This document shows, in pieces, positions 1 through 10,175 of a stretch of 64,000 nucleotides of DNA (positions within the stretch are counted from its first letter, which is position 1; each line of letters begins with the position of its first letter). The DNA comes from Pseudomonas brassicacearum (GTDB taxonomy: Bacteria; Pseudomonadota; Gammaproteobacteria; Pseudomonadales; Pseudomonadaceae), in the NCBI RefSeq assembly GCF_003732225.1, contig NZ_MOBJ01000005.1, forward strand, positions 186,001 to 250,000. Direction: 5' to 3'. Both the position numbers and the translations under genes were made by a program. The notes beneath the pieces were generated by a model. It was not told the DNA's origin. It did not search any database and saw nothing but the letters and a program-made list of their open reading frames with translations.

Positions 1-884
1 TCTCTTCCGGCTTGCTGTCCTTCCCGGTCACCGACTTCAATGCTCAGGGCGATTTCCATCGCGCGGGCTATATCAAACGTCTCGAATGGCTGGCCCCGTA
101 CGGCGCCTCGGCCTTGTTCGCCGCGGGCGGCACCGGTGAGTTCTTCTCCCTGGCGGCCAGTGAATATTCGGAAATCATCAAGACCGCGGTCGACACCTGC
201 GCCAGCAGCGTGCCGATCCTTGCCGGTGTCGGCGGCTCTACACGCCAGGCCATCGAATACGCTCAGGAAGCCGAGCGTCTGGGCGCCAAAGGCCTGTTGC
301 TGTTGCCGCATTACCTGACCGAAGCCAGTCAGGACGGCGTTGCCGCCCACGTTGAAGCGGTGTGCAAATCGGTGAAAATCGGCGTGGTGGTTTACAACCG
401 CAACGTCTGCCGCCTGACCGCGCCGTTGCTGGAACGCCTGGCCGAGCGCTGCCCGAACCTGATCGGCTACAAGGATGGCCTGGGCGATATCGAGTTGATG
501 GTGTCGATCCGTCGCCGCCTCGGTGATCGCTTCAGCTACCTCGGCGGCCTGCCGACTGCCGAAGTCTACGCCGCTGCTTATAAGGCGCTGGGCGTACCGG
601 TCTACTCCTCGGCGGTGTTCAACTTCCTGCCGAAAATGGCGATGGATTTCTACCACGCCATCGCTCGCGACGATCACGCTACCGTTGGCAAACTGATCGA
701 TGACTTCTTCCTGCCGTACCTGGACATCCGTAACCGCAAGTCGGGTTACGCGGTGAGCATCGTCAAGGCGGGCGCGAAAATCGCCGGCTACGATGCCGGT
801 CCCGTACGTACCCCGCTGACTGACCTGACGCCAGAAGAGTTCGAAATGCTCGCGGCGCTGATCGACAAGCAAGGCGCGCAATAA
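1..884 (+). CDS. kdgD: 5-dehydro-4-deoxyglucarate dehydratase (5' end cut by window edge)
   Basis: This enzyme dehydrates and decarboxylates 5-dehydro-4-deoxy-D-glucarate to 2,5-dioxopentanoate in glucarate/galactarate catabolism. It is a cytoplasmic TIM-barrel enzyme of the DHDPS/NAL superfamily. The Schiff-base lysine lies in GYKDG and the proton-relay Tyr in VVYNRN. The reading frame is open to the left edge; the first in-window residues ([12 protein letters not shown]) resemble the family N-terminus, so about ten residues and the start codon are missing. A TTG at position 12 is an internal Leu, not the start. The next gene encodes the dehydrogenase that uses the product, 60 bases downstream. 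Confidence 0.93.
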   Translation, partial: SSGLLSFPVTDFNAQGDFHRAGYIKRLEWLAPYGASALFAAGGTGEFFSLAASEYSEIIKTAVDTCASSVPILAGVGGSTRQAIEYAQEAERLGAKGLLLLPHYLTEASQDGVAAHVEAVCKSVKIGVVVYNRNVCRLTAPLLERLAERCPNLIGYKDGLGDIELMVSIRRRLGDRFSYLGGLPTAEVYAAAYKALGVPVYSSAVFNFLPKMAMDFYHAIARDDHATVGKLIDDFFLPYLDIRNRKSGYAVSIVKAGAKIAGYDAGPVRTPLTDLTPEEFEMLAALIDKQGAQ

Positions 885-944
885 CCCGCTGAATCAACCA
901 GGGCCGCTGAGCAGTCAGCGGCCTCCTGCGTAAGGAGAGGCTTT

Positions 945-2390
945 GTGGCAGACGTAAAACGATTCGACAACTTCATCGGCGGCCAATGGGTCGCGGGTGC
1001 CGAGTACTCGACCAATATCAACCCGTCCGAGTTGTCCGATGTCATTGGCGAATACGCCAAGGCTGACCTGGCTCAGGTGAACGCCGCCATCGACGCTGCT
1101 CGTGCCGCGTTCCCGGCCTGGTCGACGTCGGGCATTCAGGCGCGCAGCGATGCTCTGGATAAAGTCGGCAGCGAAATCCTCGCGCGTCGCGAAGAACTCG
1201 GCACCTTGCTGGCACGGGAGGAGGGCAAGACTCTGCCCGAAGCCATCGGCGAAGTGTCCCGCGCCGGCAACATCTTCAAGTTTTTCGCTGGCGAATGCCT
1301 GCGTCTGTCCGGCGATTACCTGCCGTCGGTGCGTCCGGGCGTCAACGTTGAAGTCACCCGCGAAGCCCTTGGCGTGGTGGGTCTGATTACTCCGTGGAAC
1401 TTCCCGATTGCGATTCCCGCATGGAAGATCGCCCCGGCGCTGGCCTATGGCAACTGCGTGGTGCTCAAACCGGCGGAACTGGTGCCCGGTTGCGCTTGGG
1501 CATTGGCCGAGATCATCTCCCGCGCCGGTTTCCCGGCCGGGGTGTTCAACCTGGTGATGGGCAGCGGTCGAGTGATCGGCGATGCCATGGTCAACAGTCC
1601 GAAAGTCGACGGCATCAGCTTCACCGGCTCGGTCGGCGTGGGTCGGCAGATTGCGGTCAACTGCGTGTCGCGTCAGGCCAAGGTGCAGTTGGAAATGGGC
1701 GGCAAGAACCCGCAGATCATTCTCGACGATGCCGATCTCAAACAAGCCGTCGAGCTGTCGGTGCAGAGCGCGTTTTATTCCACCGGTCAGCGTTGCACGG
1801 CCTCGAGCCGCTTGATTGTCACCGCCGGGATTCACGACAAATTCGTCGAGGCCATGGCTGAGCGGATGAAGTCGATCAAGGTCGGGCATGCCTTGAGGAG
1901 CGGCACTGACATCGGCCCGGTGGTCTCGCAAGCGCAACTGGAACAGGACTTGAAGTACATCGACATCGGCCAGTCCGAAGGTGCACGACTGGTCAGCGGT
2001 GGCGGCCTGGTGACCTGTGACACCGAAGGCTATTACCTCGCGCCAACGCTGTTTGCAGACAGTGAGGCGGCGATGCGTATCAGCCGCGAAGAGATCTTCG
2101 GCCCGGTGGCGAATATTGTGCGGGTGGCCGATTACGACGCGGCGCTGGCGATGGCCAATGACACCGAATTCGGTTTGTCGGCGGGTATTGCCACCACCTC
2201 GCTGAAGTACGCCAACCATTTCAAGCGCCACTCTCAGGCCGGGATGGTAATGGTCAATCTGCCGACTGCCGGTGTGGATTATCACGTGCCCTTTGGCGGG
2301 CGAAAAGGTTCATCCTATGGATCGCGGGAGCAAGGTCGCTACGCGCAGGAGTTCTACACCGTGGTGAAGACTTCCTATGTAGGTTCGTAA
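945..2390 (+). CDS. alpha-ketoglutarate semialdehyde dehydrogenase (aldehyde dehydrogenase family)
   Basis: This NAD(P)-dependent aldehyde dehydrogenase, 481 residues, should oxidise 2,5-dioxopentanoate (alpha-ketoglutarate semialdehyde) to 2-oxoglutarate. The general-base Glu (E250 in LEMGGKNP) and catalytic Cys (C284 in GQRCTASS) are present. The start is GTG at 945, preceded by AAGGAG at 932-937. The substrate is inferred from its place between kdgD and the galactarate permease and dehydratase genes; the fold alone would also fit other semialdehyde dehydrogenases. Confidence 0.9.
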   Translation: MADVKRFDNFIGGQWVAGAEYSTNINPSELSDVIGEYAKADLAQVNAAIDAARAAFPAWSTSGIQARSDALDKVGSEILARREELGTLLAREEGKTLPEAIGEVSRAGNIFKFFAGECLRLSGDYLPSVRPGVNVEVTREALGVVGLITPWNFPIAIPAWKIAPALAYGNCVVLKPAELVPGCAWALAEIISRAGFPAGVFNLVMGSGRVIGDAMVNSPKVDGISFTGSVGVGRQIAVNCVSRQAKVQLEMGGKNPQIILDDADLKQAVELSVQSAFYSTGQRCTASSRLIVTAGIHDKFVEAMAERMKSIKVGHALRSGTDIGPVVSQAQLEQDLKYIDIGQSEGARLVSGGGLVTCDTEGYYLAPTLFADSEAAMRISREEIFGPVANIVRVADYDAALAMANDTEFGLSAGIATTSLKYANHFKRHSQAGMVMVNLPTAGVDYHVPFGGRKGSSYGSREQGRYAQEFYTVVKTSYVGS

Positions 2391-2484
2391 CACGCAACAC
2401 CGCGGCATCCGGATTTACCGGATGCCGCCAACCGATATAAATGATTCACCCGCGCATAAAAATAATCAGTGGGAGTACATCTAC

Positions 2485-3843
2485 ATGCAAGCGACCAAGC
2501 CGACCCACGTCCGCTATTTAATCCTGCTCATGCTGTTTCTGGTGACCACGATCAACTACGCCGACCGTGCCACCATCGCCATTGCGGGCTCCAGCCTGCA
2601 AAAAGACCTGGGCATCGACGCCGTCACCCTCGGCTACATTTTCTCCGCATTCGGTTGGGCCTACGTCGCCGGTCAGATCCCTGGTGGCTGGCTGCTCGAC
2701 CGCTTTGGTTCGAAAAAAGTCTATGCCCTGAGCATCTTCACCTGGTCGCTGTTCACCGTGCTGCAAGGCTATGTCGGTGAGTTCGGCGTCTCCACCGCCA
2801 TCGTCGCGCTGTTCATGCTGCGCTTTCTGGTGGGGCTGGCCGAAGCGCCGTCCTTTCCTGGTAACGCACGCATTGTCGCGGCCTGGTTTCCGACGGCTGA
2901 GCGCGGCACCGCCTCGGCGATTTTCAACTCGGCGCAGTACTTCGCCACCGTGATTTTTGCCCCCCTGATGGGCTGGATTGTCTACACCTTCGGCTGGCAG
3001 CACGTGTTTGTGGTGATGGGCGGGATCGGCATGGTGTTCTCGCTGGTCTGGCTGAAAATTATCCACAGCCCGCGCCAGCACCCGATGATCAATGACGCCG
3101 AGTTCAAGCATATCGCCGACAACGGCGGCCTGGTCGATATGGATCAGGACCAGGGCAAACGCACCGATGGGCCGAAGTGGGATTACGTGCGCCAACTGCT
3201 GAGCAACCGCATGATGCTCGGCGTGTACCTGGGCCAGTACTGCATCAACGGCATCACCTATTTCTTCCTGACCTGGTTCCCGGTGTACCTGGTGCAGGAA
3301 CGCGGCATGACCATTCTCAAGGCCGGTTTCATCGCCTCGTTGCCGGCGATCTGCGGCTTCATCGGTGGTGTGCTGGGCGGGATCATTTCCGACTACCTGC
3401 TGCGCAAGGGCCACTCGCTGACCTTCGCCCGCAAGGCGCCGATCATCGGCGGGCTGTTGCTGTCGACCAGCATCGTGGCCTGCAACTACGTGGACATCGA
3501 ATGGATCGTCGTGGGCTTCATGGCCCTCGCATTCTTCGGCAAAGGCGTGGGCGCGCTGGGTTGGGCGGTGGTTTCCGACACCTCGCCAAAACAGATCGCC
3601 GGCTTGAGTGGCGGGCTGTTCAACATGTTCGGCAACATCGCCTCGATTACCACACCGATCGTGATTGGCTACATCATCAGTTCCACCGGTTCGTTCAAAT
3701 GGGCGTTGGTTTTTGTCGGCTGCAACGCGCTGGTCGCTGTGTTCAGCTACCTGGTGATCGTCGGGCCGATCAAACGCGTGGTGCTCAAAGAGCCACCGAG
3801 CAAAAGCCCTGAACTGAACAAAATGTCTCAAGCGCATTCCTGA
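2485..3843 (+). CDS. gudP: MFS permease for D-glucarate/D-galactarate (GudP type)
   Basis: This is a major facilitator superfamily proton symporter of the anion:cation symporter (ACS) family, 452 residues with about 12 hydrophobic segments. The N-terminus ([12 protein letters not shown]) and the loop [12 protein letters not shown] after TM2 are typical of GudP/GarP. I chose ATG 2485 because GGGAG at 2471-2475 is well spaced for it; an in-frame ATG at 2422 has no ribosome site and would add 21 polar residues. It lies in the galactarate cluster, 11 bases before garD, so it probably imports galactarate and/or glucarate. Confidence 0.9.
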   Translation: MQATKPTHVRYLILLMLFLVTTINYADRATIAIAGSSLQKDLGIDAVTLGYIFSAFGWAYVAGQIPGGWLLDRFGSKKVYALSIFTWSLFTVLQGYVGEFGVSTAIVALFMLRFLVGLAEAPSFPGNARIVAAWFPTAERGTASAIFNSAQYFATVIFAPLMGWIVYTFGWQHVFVVMGGIGMVFSLVWLKIIHSPRQHPMINDAEFKHIADNGGLVDMDQDQGKRTDGPKWDYVRQLLSNRMMLGVYLGQYCINGITYFFLTWFPVYLVQERGMTILKAGFIASLPAICGFIGGVLGGIISDYLLRKGHSLTFARKAPIIGGLLLSTSIVACNYVDIEWIVVGFMALAFFGKGVGALGWAVVSDTSPKQIAGLSGGLFNMFGNIASITTPIVIGYIISSTGSFKWALVFVGCNALVAVFSYLVIVGPIKRVVLKEPPSKSPELNKMSQAHS

Positions 3844-3854
3844 GGAGCGGCGTC

Positions 3855-5408
3855 ATGCAGTTGATTGAACATTCCGACTCACCGCGCTACATCCGGCTGC
3901 ACGAGCGCGATAACGTGGTGATCGTGGTCAATGACCAGGGCGTACCGGCCGGCACCGAGTTCCCGGACGGCTTGGTGACCGTTGAGTTCGTGCCGCAAAG
4001 CCACAAGGTGACGCTGGAAGATATCCCCGAAGGCGGCCAGGTGATTCGTTACGGCCAGACCATCGGTTACGCCTTGCAGCCGATCCCCCGTGGCAGCTGG
4101 GTCAAGGAAGATCAACTGCGTATGCCCACCGCGCCACCGCTGGACAGCCTGCCGCTGTCCACCGAAGTACCGGCCGCACAAGCACCTTTGGCAGGCTTTA
4201 CGTTCGAGGGTTATCGCAACGCCGATGGCACTGTCGGCACGCGCAATATTCTCGGGATCACCACCACGGTGCAATGCGTGACGGGCGTGCTCGATCATGC
4301 GGTCAAGCGCATCAAGGACGAGTTGTTGCCCAAGTATCCGCATGTCGATGACGTAATCGCGCTGACCCACAGCTACGGCTGCGGTGTGGCGATCACTGCC
4401 ACCGACGCCTACATCCCGATCCGCACCGTGCGCAATCTGGCGCGCAACCCGAACCTGGGCGGCGAAGCATTGGTGATCAGTCTGGGCTGCGAGAAATTGC
4501 AGGCCGGGCAGGTGATGCACGAGAACGACAGCTCGGTGGACCTCAGCGAGCCGTGGTTGTATCGCTTGCAGGATGCCAGTCACGGTTTCAGCGAGATGAT
4601 CGAGCAGATCATGGCGTTGGCTGAAATCCGTTTGAAGAAACTCGATCAGCGCCGCCGCGAAACCGTGCCGGCGTCCGAGTTGATCCTCGGCATGCAGTGC
4701 GGTGGCAGTGATGCGTTTTCCGGAATCACCGCCAACCCGGCACTGGGTTATGCCTCGGATTTGTTGCTAAGGGCTGGGGCGACGGTGATGTTTTCCGAAG
4801 TGACGGAGGTGCGCGACGCGATCTATCTGCTGACCTCGCGGGCGGAAACCAAAGAAGTCGCCCAGGAACTGGTGCGCGAAATGGACTGGTACGACCGTTA
4901 CCTGGCCAAGGGCGAAGCAGACCGCAGTGCCAACACCACGCCGGGTAACAAGAAGGGCGGGTTGTCGAACATTGTCGAGAAATCCCTGGGTTCGATCGTC
5001 AAATCCGGCAACAGCGCGATCAACGGCGTGCTTGGCCCCGGCGAACGGTTCAAGCGCAAAGGGCTGATTTTCTGCGCAACGCCGGCCAGTGATTTTGTCT
5101 GCGGCACCTTGCAACTGGCGGCCGGGATGAACCTGCACGTATTCACCACCGGGCGTGGTACACCTTACGGTCTGGCGATGGCGCCAGTGGTCAAGGTCTC
5201 GACCCGAACCGAGCTGGCGCAACGCTGGCCGGATCTGATCGACATCGATGCGGGGCGGATTGCCACGGGACGCGCATCCATCGAGGAATTGGGCTGGGAG
5301 TTGTTCCACTTCTATCTGGACGTGGCCAGCGGCAGGAAGCAGACGTGGGCGGAGCAGCACAAGCTGCATAACGACATTACCTTGTTCAACCCGGCGCCCA
5401 TCACCTGA
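3855..5408 (+). CDS. garD: galactarate dehydratase
   Basis: This enzyme dehydrates D-galactarate to 5-dehydro-4-deoxy-D-glucarate, the substrate of KdgD. It is a metal-dependent UxaA/GarD-family enzyme of 517 residues. An N-terminal SAF-like domain (about residues 1-90) is followed by the altronate/galactarate dehydratase core with conserved Cys/Gly motifs such as SYGCG, LGCE and MQCGGSD. GAGGAG at 3842-3847 sits over the gudP stop, so translation is probably coupled. It completes the route galactarate to 2-oxoglutarate within the first four genes. Confidence 0.93.
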   Translation: MQLIEHSDSPRYIRLHERDNVVIVVNDQGVPAGTEFPDGLVTVEFVPQSHKVTLEDIPEGGQVIRYGQTIGYALQPIPRGSWVKEDQLRMPTAPPLDSLPLSTEVPAAQAPLAGFTFEGYRNADGTVGTRNILGITTTVQCVTGVLDHAVKRIKDELLPKYPHVDDVIALTHSYGCGVAITATDAYIPIRTVRNLARNPNLGGEALVISLGCEKLQAGQVMHENDSSVDLSEPWLYRLQDASHGFSEMIEQIMALAEIRLKKLDQRRRETVPASELILGMQCGGSDAFSGITANPALGYASDLLLRAGATVMFSEVTEVRDAIYLLTSRAETKEVAQELVREMDWYDRYLAKGEADRSANTTPGNKKGGLSNIVEKSLGSIVKSGNSAINGVLGPGERFKRKGLIFCATPASDFVCGTLQLAAGMNLHVFTTGRGTPYGLAMAPVVKVSTRTELAQRWPDLIDIDAGRIATGRASIEELGWELFHFYLDVASGRKQTWAEQHKLHNDITLFNPAPIT

Positions 5409-5432
5409 GACCGCGTCGCCTGCATCGTCGGA

Positions 5433-5535
5433 TCGCCGCCCGGAGCAAGCTCGCTCCCACAGTAGGTTGGTGTTGGTCACACTGTTTGTGATCGACAAAT
5501 AACCAATGTGGGAGCGAGCTTGCTCGCGATGGCGG
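5433..5535. repeat. REPIN (GTGGGAGC family), degenerate left arm
   Basis: Two inverted copies of the Pseudomonas REP sequence flank about 45 unrelated bases. The right arm (5508-5535, GTGGGAGCGAGCTTGCTCGC) is intact. The left arm (about 5433-5460) is changed at its outer end to CCCGGAGCAAGC. Such paired REPs are non-autonomous mobile elements dependent on a RAYT transposase; none is encoded here. Confidence 0.85.
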
Positions 5536-5606
5536 TCTAACAGACGCCAGCGTCTTCAGTGGCTTATCATTAGCCCCCTAACGACGCCCCTCAAGGTTCA
5601 CCCGGC

Positions 5607-6548
5607 ATGCTGGCAATCTTTTTCGAAACGCTGAACATCACTGCGCCGGTCTTTGCCATGCTGTTTTTGGGCGTGCTGCTCAAGCGCATCCACTGGATCA
5701 ACGACGACTTCATTCACACCGCCTCGTCGCTGGTGTTCAACGTCACGATGCCGGCGCTGCTGTTTCTCGGCATCTTGCACGCCGACCTGCACGCGGCCTT
5801 GAAACCCGCGCTGCTGATCTACTTCGCACTGGCGACCCTGGCGTCGTTCGCTATTGCCTGGGGCTGGGCGATCTGGCGTTGTCCGCGAGAGGATCGAGGG
5901 ATCTACACCCAGGGCGCGTTTCGCGGCAATAACGGGGTGATCGGCCTGGCGCTGGCGGCGAGCATGTACGGCGCTTACGGGATTTCCCTCGGGGCGATTC
6001 TCGCGGCGCTGGTGATCCTGTTTTACAACACGCTGTCGACCATCGTGCTGGCGGTGTACAGCCCGGTCATCAAGTCCGATCCATGGAGCATCTGCAAAAG
6101 CGTGGTCAGCAATCCGTTGATCATCAGTGTGCTCAGCGCAGCCCCCTTCGCCTATTTTCAGATCGGCTTGCCTGGCTGGCTGGAGACTTCCGGCAACTAT
6201 CTGGCGCAGATGACCTTGCCGCTGGCGTTGATCTGCATTGGCGGCACGCTGTCGCTGGCGGCGTTGCGCAAGAGCGGTGATCTGGCGTTGAGTTCAAGCC
6301 TGGTGAAGATGATCGGCTTGCCGATTCTGGCCACGCTGGGCGCCTGGCTCTGGGGTTTTCGCGGGGCGGAGTTGGGGATTTTGTTCCTGTACTTCGGCAG
6401 CCCGACCGCGGCGGCCAGTTTTGTCATGGCCCGTGCGGCCAATGGCAATCATGAACTGGCGGCGGCGATTATCGTCATTACCACGTTGATGGCGGCGGTG
6501 ACCACCAACCTCGGGATCTTTGTGTTGCAGTGGGGCGGGTGGATCTAG
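5607..6548 (+). CDS. AEC (auxin efflux carrier) family transporter
   Basis: This is an inner-membrane permease of 313 residues with about ten hydrophobic segments in two halves, typical of the AEC family (RGNNGVIGLALAASMYG in the first half, FGSPTAAASFVMA in the second). Bacterial AEC members move small carboxylates such as malonate or malate, but the substrate cannot be read from the sequence. It stands alone between two REPINs, so it is probably monocistronic. Confidence 0.87.
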   Translation: MLAIFFETLNITAPVFAMLFLGVLLKRIHWINDDFIHTASSLVFNVTMPALLFLGILHADLHAALKPALLIYFALATLASFAIAWGWAIWRCPREDRGIYTQGAFRGNNGVIGLALAASMYGAYGISLGAILAALVILFYNTLSTIVLAVYSPVIKSDPWSICKSVVSNPLIISVLSAAPFAYFQIGLPGWLETSGNYLAQMTLPLALICIGGTLSLAALRKSGDLALSSSLVKMIGLPILATLGAWLWGFRGAELGILFLYFGSPTAAASFVMARAANGNHELAAAIIVITTLMAAVTTNLGIFVLQWGGWI

Positions 6549-6578
6549 GCTTGGGATTTGCGGTGTTCTTCAGGGCCA

Positions 6579-6670
6579 ATCGCGAGCAAGCTCGCTCCCA
6601 CATTTGATCTGTGTGGAACACAAAATCTGCGTACACCAAAATCCACTGTGGGAGCGAGCTTGCTCGCGAT
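6579..6670. repeat. REPIN (GTGGGAGC family)
   Basis: Inverted arms at 6579-6602 and 6647-6670 match the GTGGGAGCGAGCTTGCTCGC consensus almost perfectly and flank a 44-base loop. It lies between the 3' ends of two convergent genes. Confidence 0.92.
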
Positions 6671-6690
6671 AGCTATCTAACTGTCACCAC

Positions 6691-7083
6691 TCATTCCGGC
6701 TTCTGGTAACTATCGATCACTTCCTGCGCCGCCCGAAACGCTTCCATCGCCGCTGGCACGCCGGCGTAGACCGCGCAGTGCATCAGCGTTTCGCGGATCT
6801 CGTCGACCGTGCAGCCATTGTTCAGCGCGCCACGTACGTGGCCCTTGAGTTCTTGCGGGCACTTGAGCGAGGTCAGGGCCGCGAGGGTGATCAGGCTGCG
6901 GGTTTTCAGTTCCAGGCCATCACGGTTCCACACCGCGCCCCACGCGTGTTCGTTGACGAACTCCTGAAACGGTCGGGTCAGCTCGGTGGCATTGCCCATG
7001 GAGCGGTCGACGAAGGTGTCGCCCATGACCTGTCGACGCACTTCAATGCCGGTCGGTTTGCTGGAGACGGGTGTGTCGGTCAT
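6691..7083 (-). CDS. carboxymuconolactone decarboxylase (CMD) family protein
   Basis: This is a 130-residue all-helical CMD-domain protein. It has the PcaC-like pattern LKTRSLITLAALTSL followed by LKGHVRGALNNGCTVDEI and a C-terminal HCAVYAGVPAA. Length and motifs fit a 4-carboxymuconolactone decarboxylase-like protein, but no other protocatechuate genes are nearby and the CMD family also includes peroxidases and proteins of unknown role, so the substrate is open. Its ATG overlaps the stop of the upstream antiporter gene (ATGA at 7083-7080), so it is probably translationally coupled. Confidence 0.85.
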   Translation of the reverse strand: MTDTPVSSKPTGIEVRRQVMGDTFVDRSMGNATELTRPFQEFVNEHAWGAVWNRDGLELKTRSLITLAALTSLKCPQELKGHVRGALNNGCTVDEIRETLMHCAVYAGVPAAMEAFRAAQEVIDSYQKPE

Positions 7084-8237
7084 GGCGATTCCCTCTTGTG
7101 GTGTTGGCGGCGCCAGGCGCGCAGTGACGTGAACAGCAAAAACGCCATCAGCGCCGGCAGGACGAAAAACAGCATCAGGTGTTCAAGCTTGCCGGCCAGT
7201 GGCATGCCCGTGGTAAACGACACGACGTGCAGCCCGTAAGCCAGGTACAAAGCCAGAAACAGCAGGCCTTCGGCGCGGGTAATTCGGTAGCCTGAATAGA
7301 ACATCGGCAAGCACAGCACGCTGACCGCCAGCAGCACCGGCAAGTCGAAATCCAGTGCGTTGGGCGATACCGACAGCGGCGTCGGCGCAATCAGCGCGGT
7401 GATGCCCAGCACACCGAGCAAGTTGAACAGGCTGCTGCCGACCACATTACCTACGGCGATGTCGCGCTGGCCACGCAGGGCGGCGATCAGCGAAGTCGCC
7501 AGTTCCGGCAGTGACGTGCTGACGGCAATGATGGTCAGGCCGATGATTCGCTCCGACAAGCCGAGTTCAGTCGCCACCTCGACCGCCGCGCTGAGCAGCA
7601 AGTGTCCGGCAAACACCAGCAGTACCAGACCGGCGAGCATCAGCAGCACGCTGCTCAGCCACGGTACGCGGGATTTGCCTTCATCTGTCTGAGTGCTGTG
7701 TGGGCGCACCGAGTGCCGCGACTGGCGCAGCAGCAACCCGAGGTAAAGCACCAGCGCGGCTAACAGAATCGTACCGTCGAGCGGTGTCAGTCGTTCATTC
7801 CAGGCCAGGGCGAACACCAACAGGCTGGCGCCGATCATCACCGGGATGTCCAGCCGCACCAGTTGCCGGGAGACCCGCAACGGGATGATCAGCGCCGAGA
7901 GGCCGAGGGTGACCAGGATGTTGAAGATGTTGCTGCCAATCACGCTACCGACAGCGATGTCGGTGTTTTGCATGAGGGTCGCTTGCAGGCTCACCGCCAT
8001 CTGCGGCGCGCTGCTGCCCAGCGCCACGACGGTCAGGCCGATGATCAGCGGGCGCACTTTCAAGTGTGCGGCCAGGCGCACGGCGGCGCGGACCAGCAAC
8101 TCGGCGCCGGCGATCAGCAGTACCAGGCCACCGAACAGTTGAAGCCCGCTGAGCAGGGGTAAATCGGCAAGTCCGAAAATGGCTGGGTTCCGTCTGTCAG
8201 TTGTCGAGAGATTGCACGCGAACCCGTGCGGTGCCAC
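7080..8237 (-). CDS. calcium/sodium antiporter (CaCA family, YrbG-like)
   Basis: This inner-membrane cation antiporter has two homologous halves, each carrying the alpha-repeat signature (VALGSSAPQMAVS near the N-terminus, VSTSLPELATSL in the second half) and about ten membrane segments. The start is unclear. No in-frame ATG precedes the first membrane segment; the GTG at 8237 lies inside the 3' end of the upstream lipoprotein gene and would add a polar leader unlike the family. An in-frame ATT at 8180 has GGAA upstream. The true protein may therefore be about 20 residues shorter than the 385 given here. Confidence 0.88.
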   Translation of the reverse strand: MAPHGFACNLSTTDRRNPAIFGLADLPLLSGLQLFGGLVLLIAGAELLVRAAVRLAAHLKVRPLIIGLTVVALGSSAPQMAVSLQATLMQNTDIAVGSVIGSNIFNILVTLGLSALIIPLRVSRQLVRLDIPVMIGASLLVFALAWNERLTPLDGTILLAALVLYLGLLLRQSRHSVRPHSTQTDEGKSRVPWLSSVLLMLAGLVLLVFAGHLLLSAAVEVATELGLSERIIGLTIIAVSTSLPELATSLIAALRGQRDIAVGNVVGSSLFNLLGVLGITALIAPTPLSVSPNALDFDLPVLLAVSVLCLPMFYSGYRITRAEGLLFLALYLAYGLHVVSFTTGMPLAGKLEHLMLFFVLPALMAFLLFTSLRAWRRQHHKRESP

Positions 8238-8571
8238 TGCCCAGCATGCCCAACCGCTGGGCCGCTTCGCGAGACAGATCGATCAAACGCCCGCGGGTGT
8301 GCGGTCCGCGATCGTTGATACGGACCACGCAGGATTTATCGTTGTTCAGATTGGTGACCTTCACCCGCGTGCCGAACGGCAACTGGCGGTGGGCGGCGGT
8401 CAGCGAATTGGCGTTGAAACGCTCGCCACTGGCGGTGCGTTTACCTTGGTGTTTGGCACCGTAGTACGAGGCCACGCCGGTCTTGTCGTAGCCGTGTGGA
8501 TCGATGATATCCGTGCTGGCGCAACCGGCCAGCAGAGAAAGCAGGGCGCACGCGCCAAGTAGACGTTTCAT
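8197..8571 (-). CDS. short RlpA-like lipoprotein (double-psi beta-barrel)
   Basis: The 124-residue protein has a lipoprotein signal (MKRLLGACALLSLLAGC, lipobox LAGC) followed by one DPBB/RlpA domain with the usual motifs GVASYYG, RTASGERF, LPFGTRV and INDRGP. It lacks the SPOR domain of full-length RlpA, so binding to denuded septal peptidoglycan through SPOR is not expected. Lytic transglycosylase activity is possible but unproven. The start at 8571 is supported by GGGAA; a TTG five codons earlier lies within that site. Its 3' end overlaps the possible start of the antiporter gene. Confidence 0.87.
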   Translation of the reverse strand: MKRLLGACALLSLLAGCASTDIIDPHGYDKTGVASYYGAKHQGKRTASGERFNANSLTAAHRQLPFGTRVKVTNLNNDKSCVVRINDRGPHTRGRLIDLSREAAQRLGMLGSGTARVRVQSLDN

Positions 8572-8592
8572 AAGCGGTGTTCCCAAAACAAA

Positions 8593-8681
8593 TGTGGGAG
8601 CGAGCTTGCTCGCGAATGCATTCTGACAGTCAACTTTGTATTGAGTGCCGAACCGCCTTCGCGAGCAAGCTCGCTCCCACA
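8593..8681. repeat. REPIN (GTGGGAGC family)
   Basis: Inverted arms at about 8593-8615 and 8658-8681 flank a 42-base centre. The element lies directly upstream of the RlpA-like gene (start 8571) and downstream of gatB, so it sits in or next to a promoter region rather than between two 3' ends. Confidence 0.92.
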
Positions 8682-8719
8682 GGGATTTGAGCCAGTTTTG
8701 ACTGCTGGCTCCATTGCAA

Positions 8720-10165
8720 TCAGCCTTCGAGCTTGCTTTTCAGCAGTTCGTTGACTTGTTGCGGGTTCGCTTTGCCTTTGGAGGCTTTCATCGCCTGACC
8801 GACGAAGAAGCCGAACATCTTGCCGCGTTTGGCTTCGTCTGCCGCGCGGTATTGTTCAACCTGTTCGGCGTTGGCTGCGAGCATTTCATCGAGTACGGCA
8901 GAGATCGCGCCGCTGTCGGTGACTTGCTTCAAGCCGCGCTTGTCGATGATCTCGTCCGCGCTGCCTTCGCCGCTGGCCATGGCTTCGAACACGGTCTTGG
9001 CGATTTTGCCGGAGATGGTGTTGTCCTTGATGCGCAGCAGCATGCCGCCCAACTGCTCGGCCGAGACTGGAGCTTCGTCGATTTCCAGGCCTTGCTTGTT
9101 CAGCAGGCTGCCCAGTTCGACCATGACCCAGTTGGCCGCCAGTTTGGCATCACCGGCGATGCTCACGACTTTTTCGAAGTAATCCGCTTGCTCGCGGCTC
9201 GACGCCAATACGCTGGCATCGTAGACCGACAGGCCGAACTGCTCCTGGAAGCGTTCGCGTTTTTGCGGTGGCAGTTCCGGCAGGGTGGCGCGGATGTCAT
9301 CGAGGAACGAGTCTTCGATGACCACTGGCAACAGGTCCGGATCGGGGAAGTAACGGTAGTCGTTGGCTTCCTCTTTGCTGCGCATGGCGCGGGTTTCGTC
9401 TTTGTTCGGGTCGTACAGGCGCGTCTGCTGGATCACCTTGCCGCCGTCTTCGATCAGTTCGATCTGACGACGCACTTCGGTGTTGATCGCCTTCTCGATG
9501 AAGCGGAACGAGTTGACGTTCTTGATCTCGCAACGCGTGCCGAACTCAACCTGGCCTTTTGGACGAATCGATACGTTGCAGTCGCAACGCAGCGAGCCTT
9601 CGGCCATGTTGCCGTCGCAGATGCCGAGGTAGCGCACCAACGCGTGGATCGCCTTGACGTAGGCCACGGCTTCCTTGGCGCTGCGCATGTCCGGCTCGGA
9701 AACGATTTCCAGCAGCGGCGTGCCGGCACGGTTCAGGTCGATGCCAGTGGCGCCGTTGAATTCTTCGTGCAGGCTTTTACCGGCGTCTTCTTCCAGGTGC
9801 GCGCGGGTGATGCCGACGCGTTTGACCGTGCCGTCTTCCAGCGGGATGTCCAGGTGGCCCTTGCCGACGATCGGCAATTCCATCTGGCTGATCTGGTAGC
9901 CCTTCGGCAGGTCCGGGTAGAAGTAGTTTTTGCGGGCGAACACGTTGTGCTGGCCGATTTCAGCGTCAATCGCCAGGCCGAACATCACCGCCATGCGCAC
10001 CGCTTCCTGGTTCAGCACTGGCAGTACGCCGGGCATGCCCAGGTCTACCAGGCTGGCCTGGGTGTTCGGTTCTGCGCCAAACGTGGTGGCGCTACCGGAG
10101 AAAATCTTCGATTGGGTGGCGAGCTGGGTATGAATCTCCAGCCCGATCACGACTTCCCATTGCAT
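8720..10165 (-). CDS. gatB: aspartyl/glutamyl-tRNA amidotransferase subunit B
   Basis: GatB binds the misacylated tRNA and carries the kinase site of the GatCAB complex, which turns Glu-tRNA(Gln) or Asp-tRNA(Asn) into the correct amide form using ammonia from GatA. At 481 residues it has full family length. It has the N-terminal cradle ([29 protein letters not shown]) and the C-terminal YqeY-like helical tail (about residues 330-481). It starts 10 bases after gatA in a gatC-gatA-gatB operon. Confidence 0.97.
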   Translation of the reverse strand: MQWEVVIGLEIHTQLATQSKIFSGSATTFGAEPNTQASLVDLGMPGVLPVLNQEAVRMAVMFGLAIDAEIGQHNVFARKNYFYPDLPKGYQISQMELPIVGKGHLDIPLEDGTVKRVGITRAHLEEDAGKSLHEEFNGATGIDLNRAGTPLLEIVSEPDMRSAKEAVAYVKAIHALVRYLGICDGNMAEGSLRCDCNVSIRPKGQVEFGTRCEIKNVNSFRFIEKAINTEVRRQIELIEDGGKVIQQTRLYDPNKDETRAMRSKEEANDYRYFPDPDLLPVVIEDSFLDDIRATLPELPPQKRERFQEQFGLSVYDASVLASSREQADYFEKVVSIAGDAKLAANWVMVELGSLLNKQGLEIDEAPVSAEQLGGMLLRIKDNTISGKIAKTVFEAMASGEGSADEIIDKRGLKQVTDSGAISAVLDEMLAANAEQVEQYRAADEAKRGKMFGFFVGQAMKASKGKANPQQVNELLKSKLEG

Positions 10166-10175
10166 GTGTTTCTCC

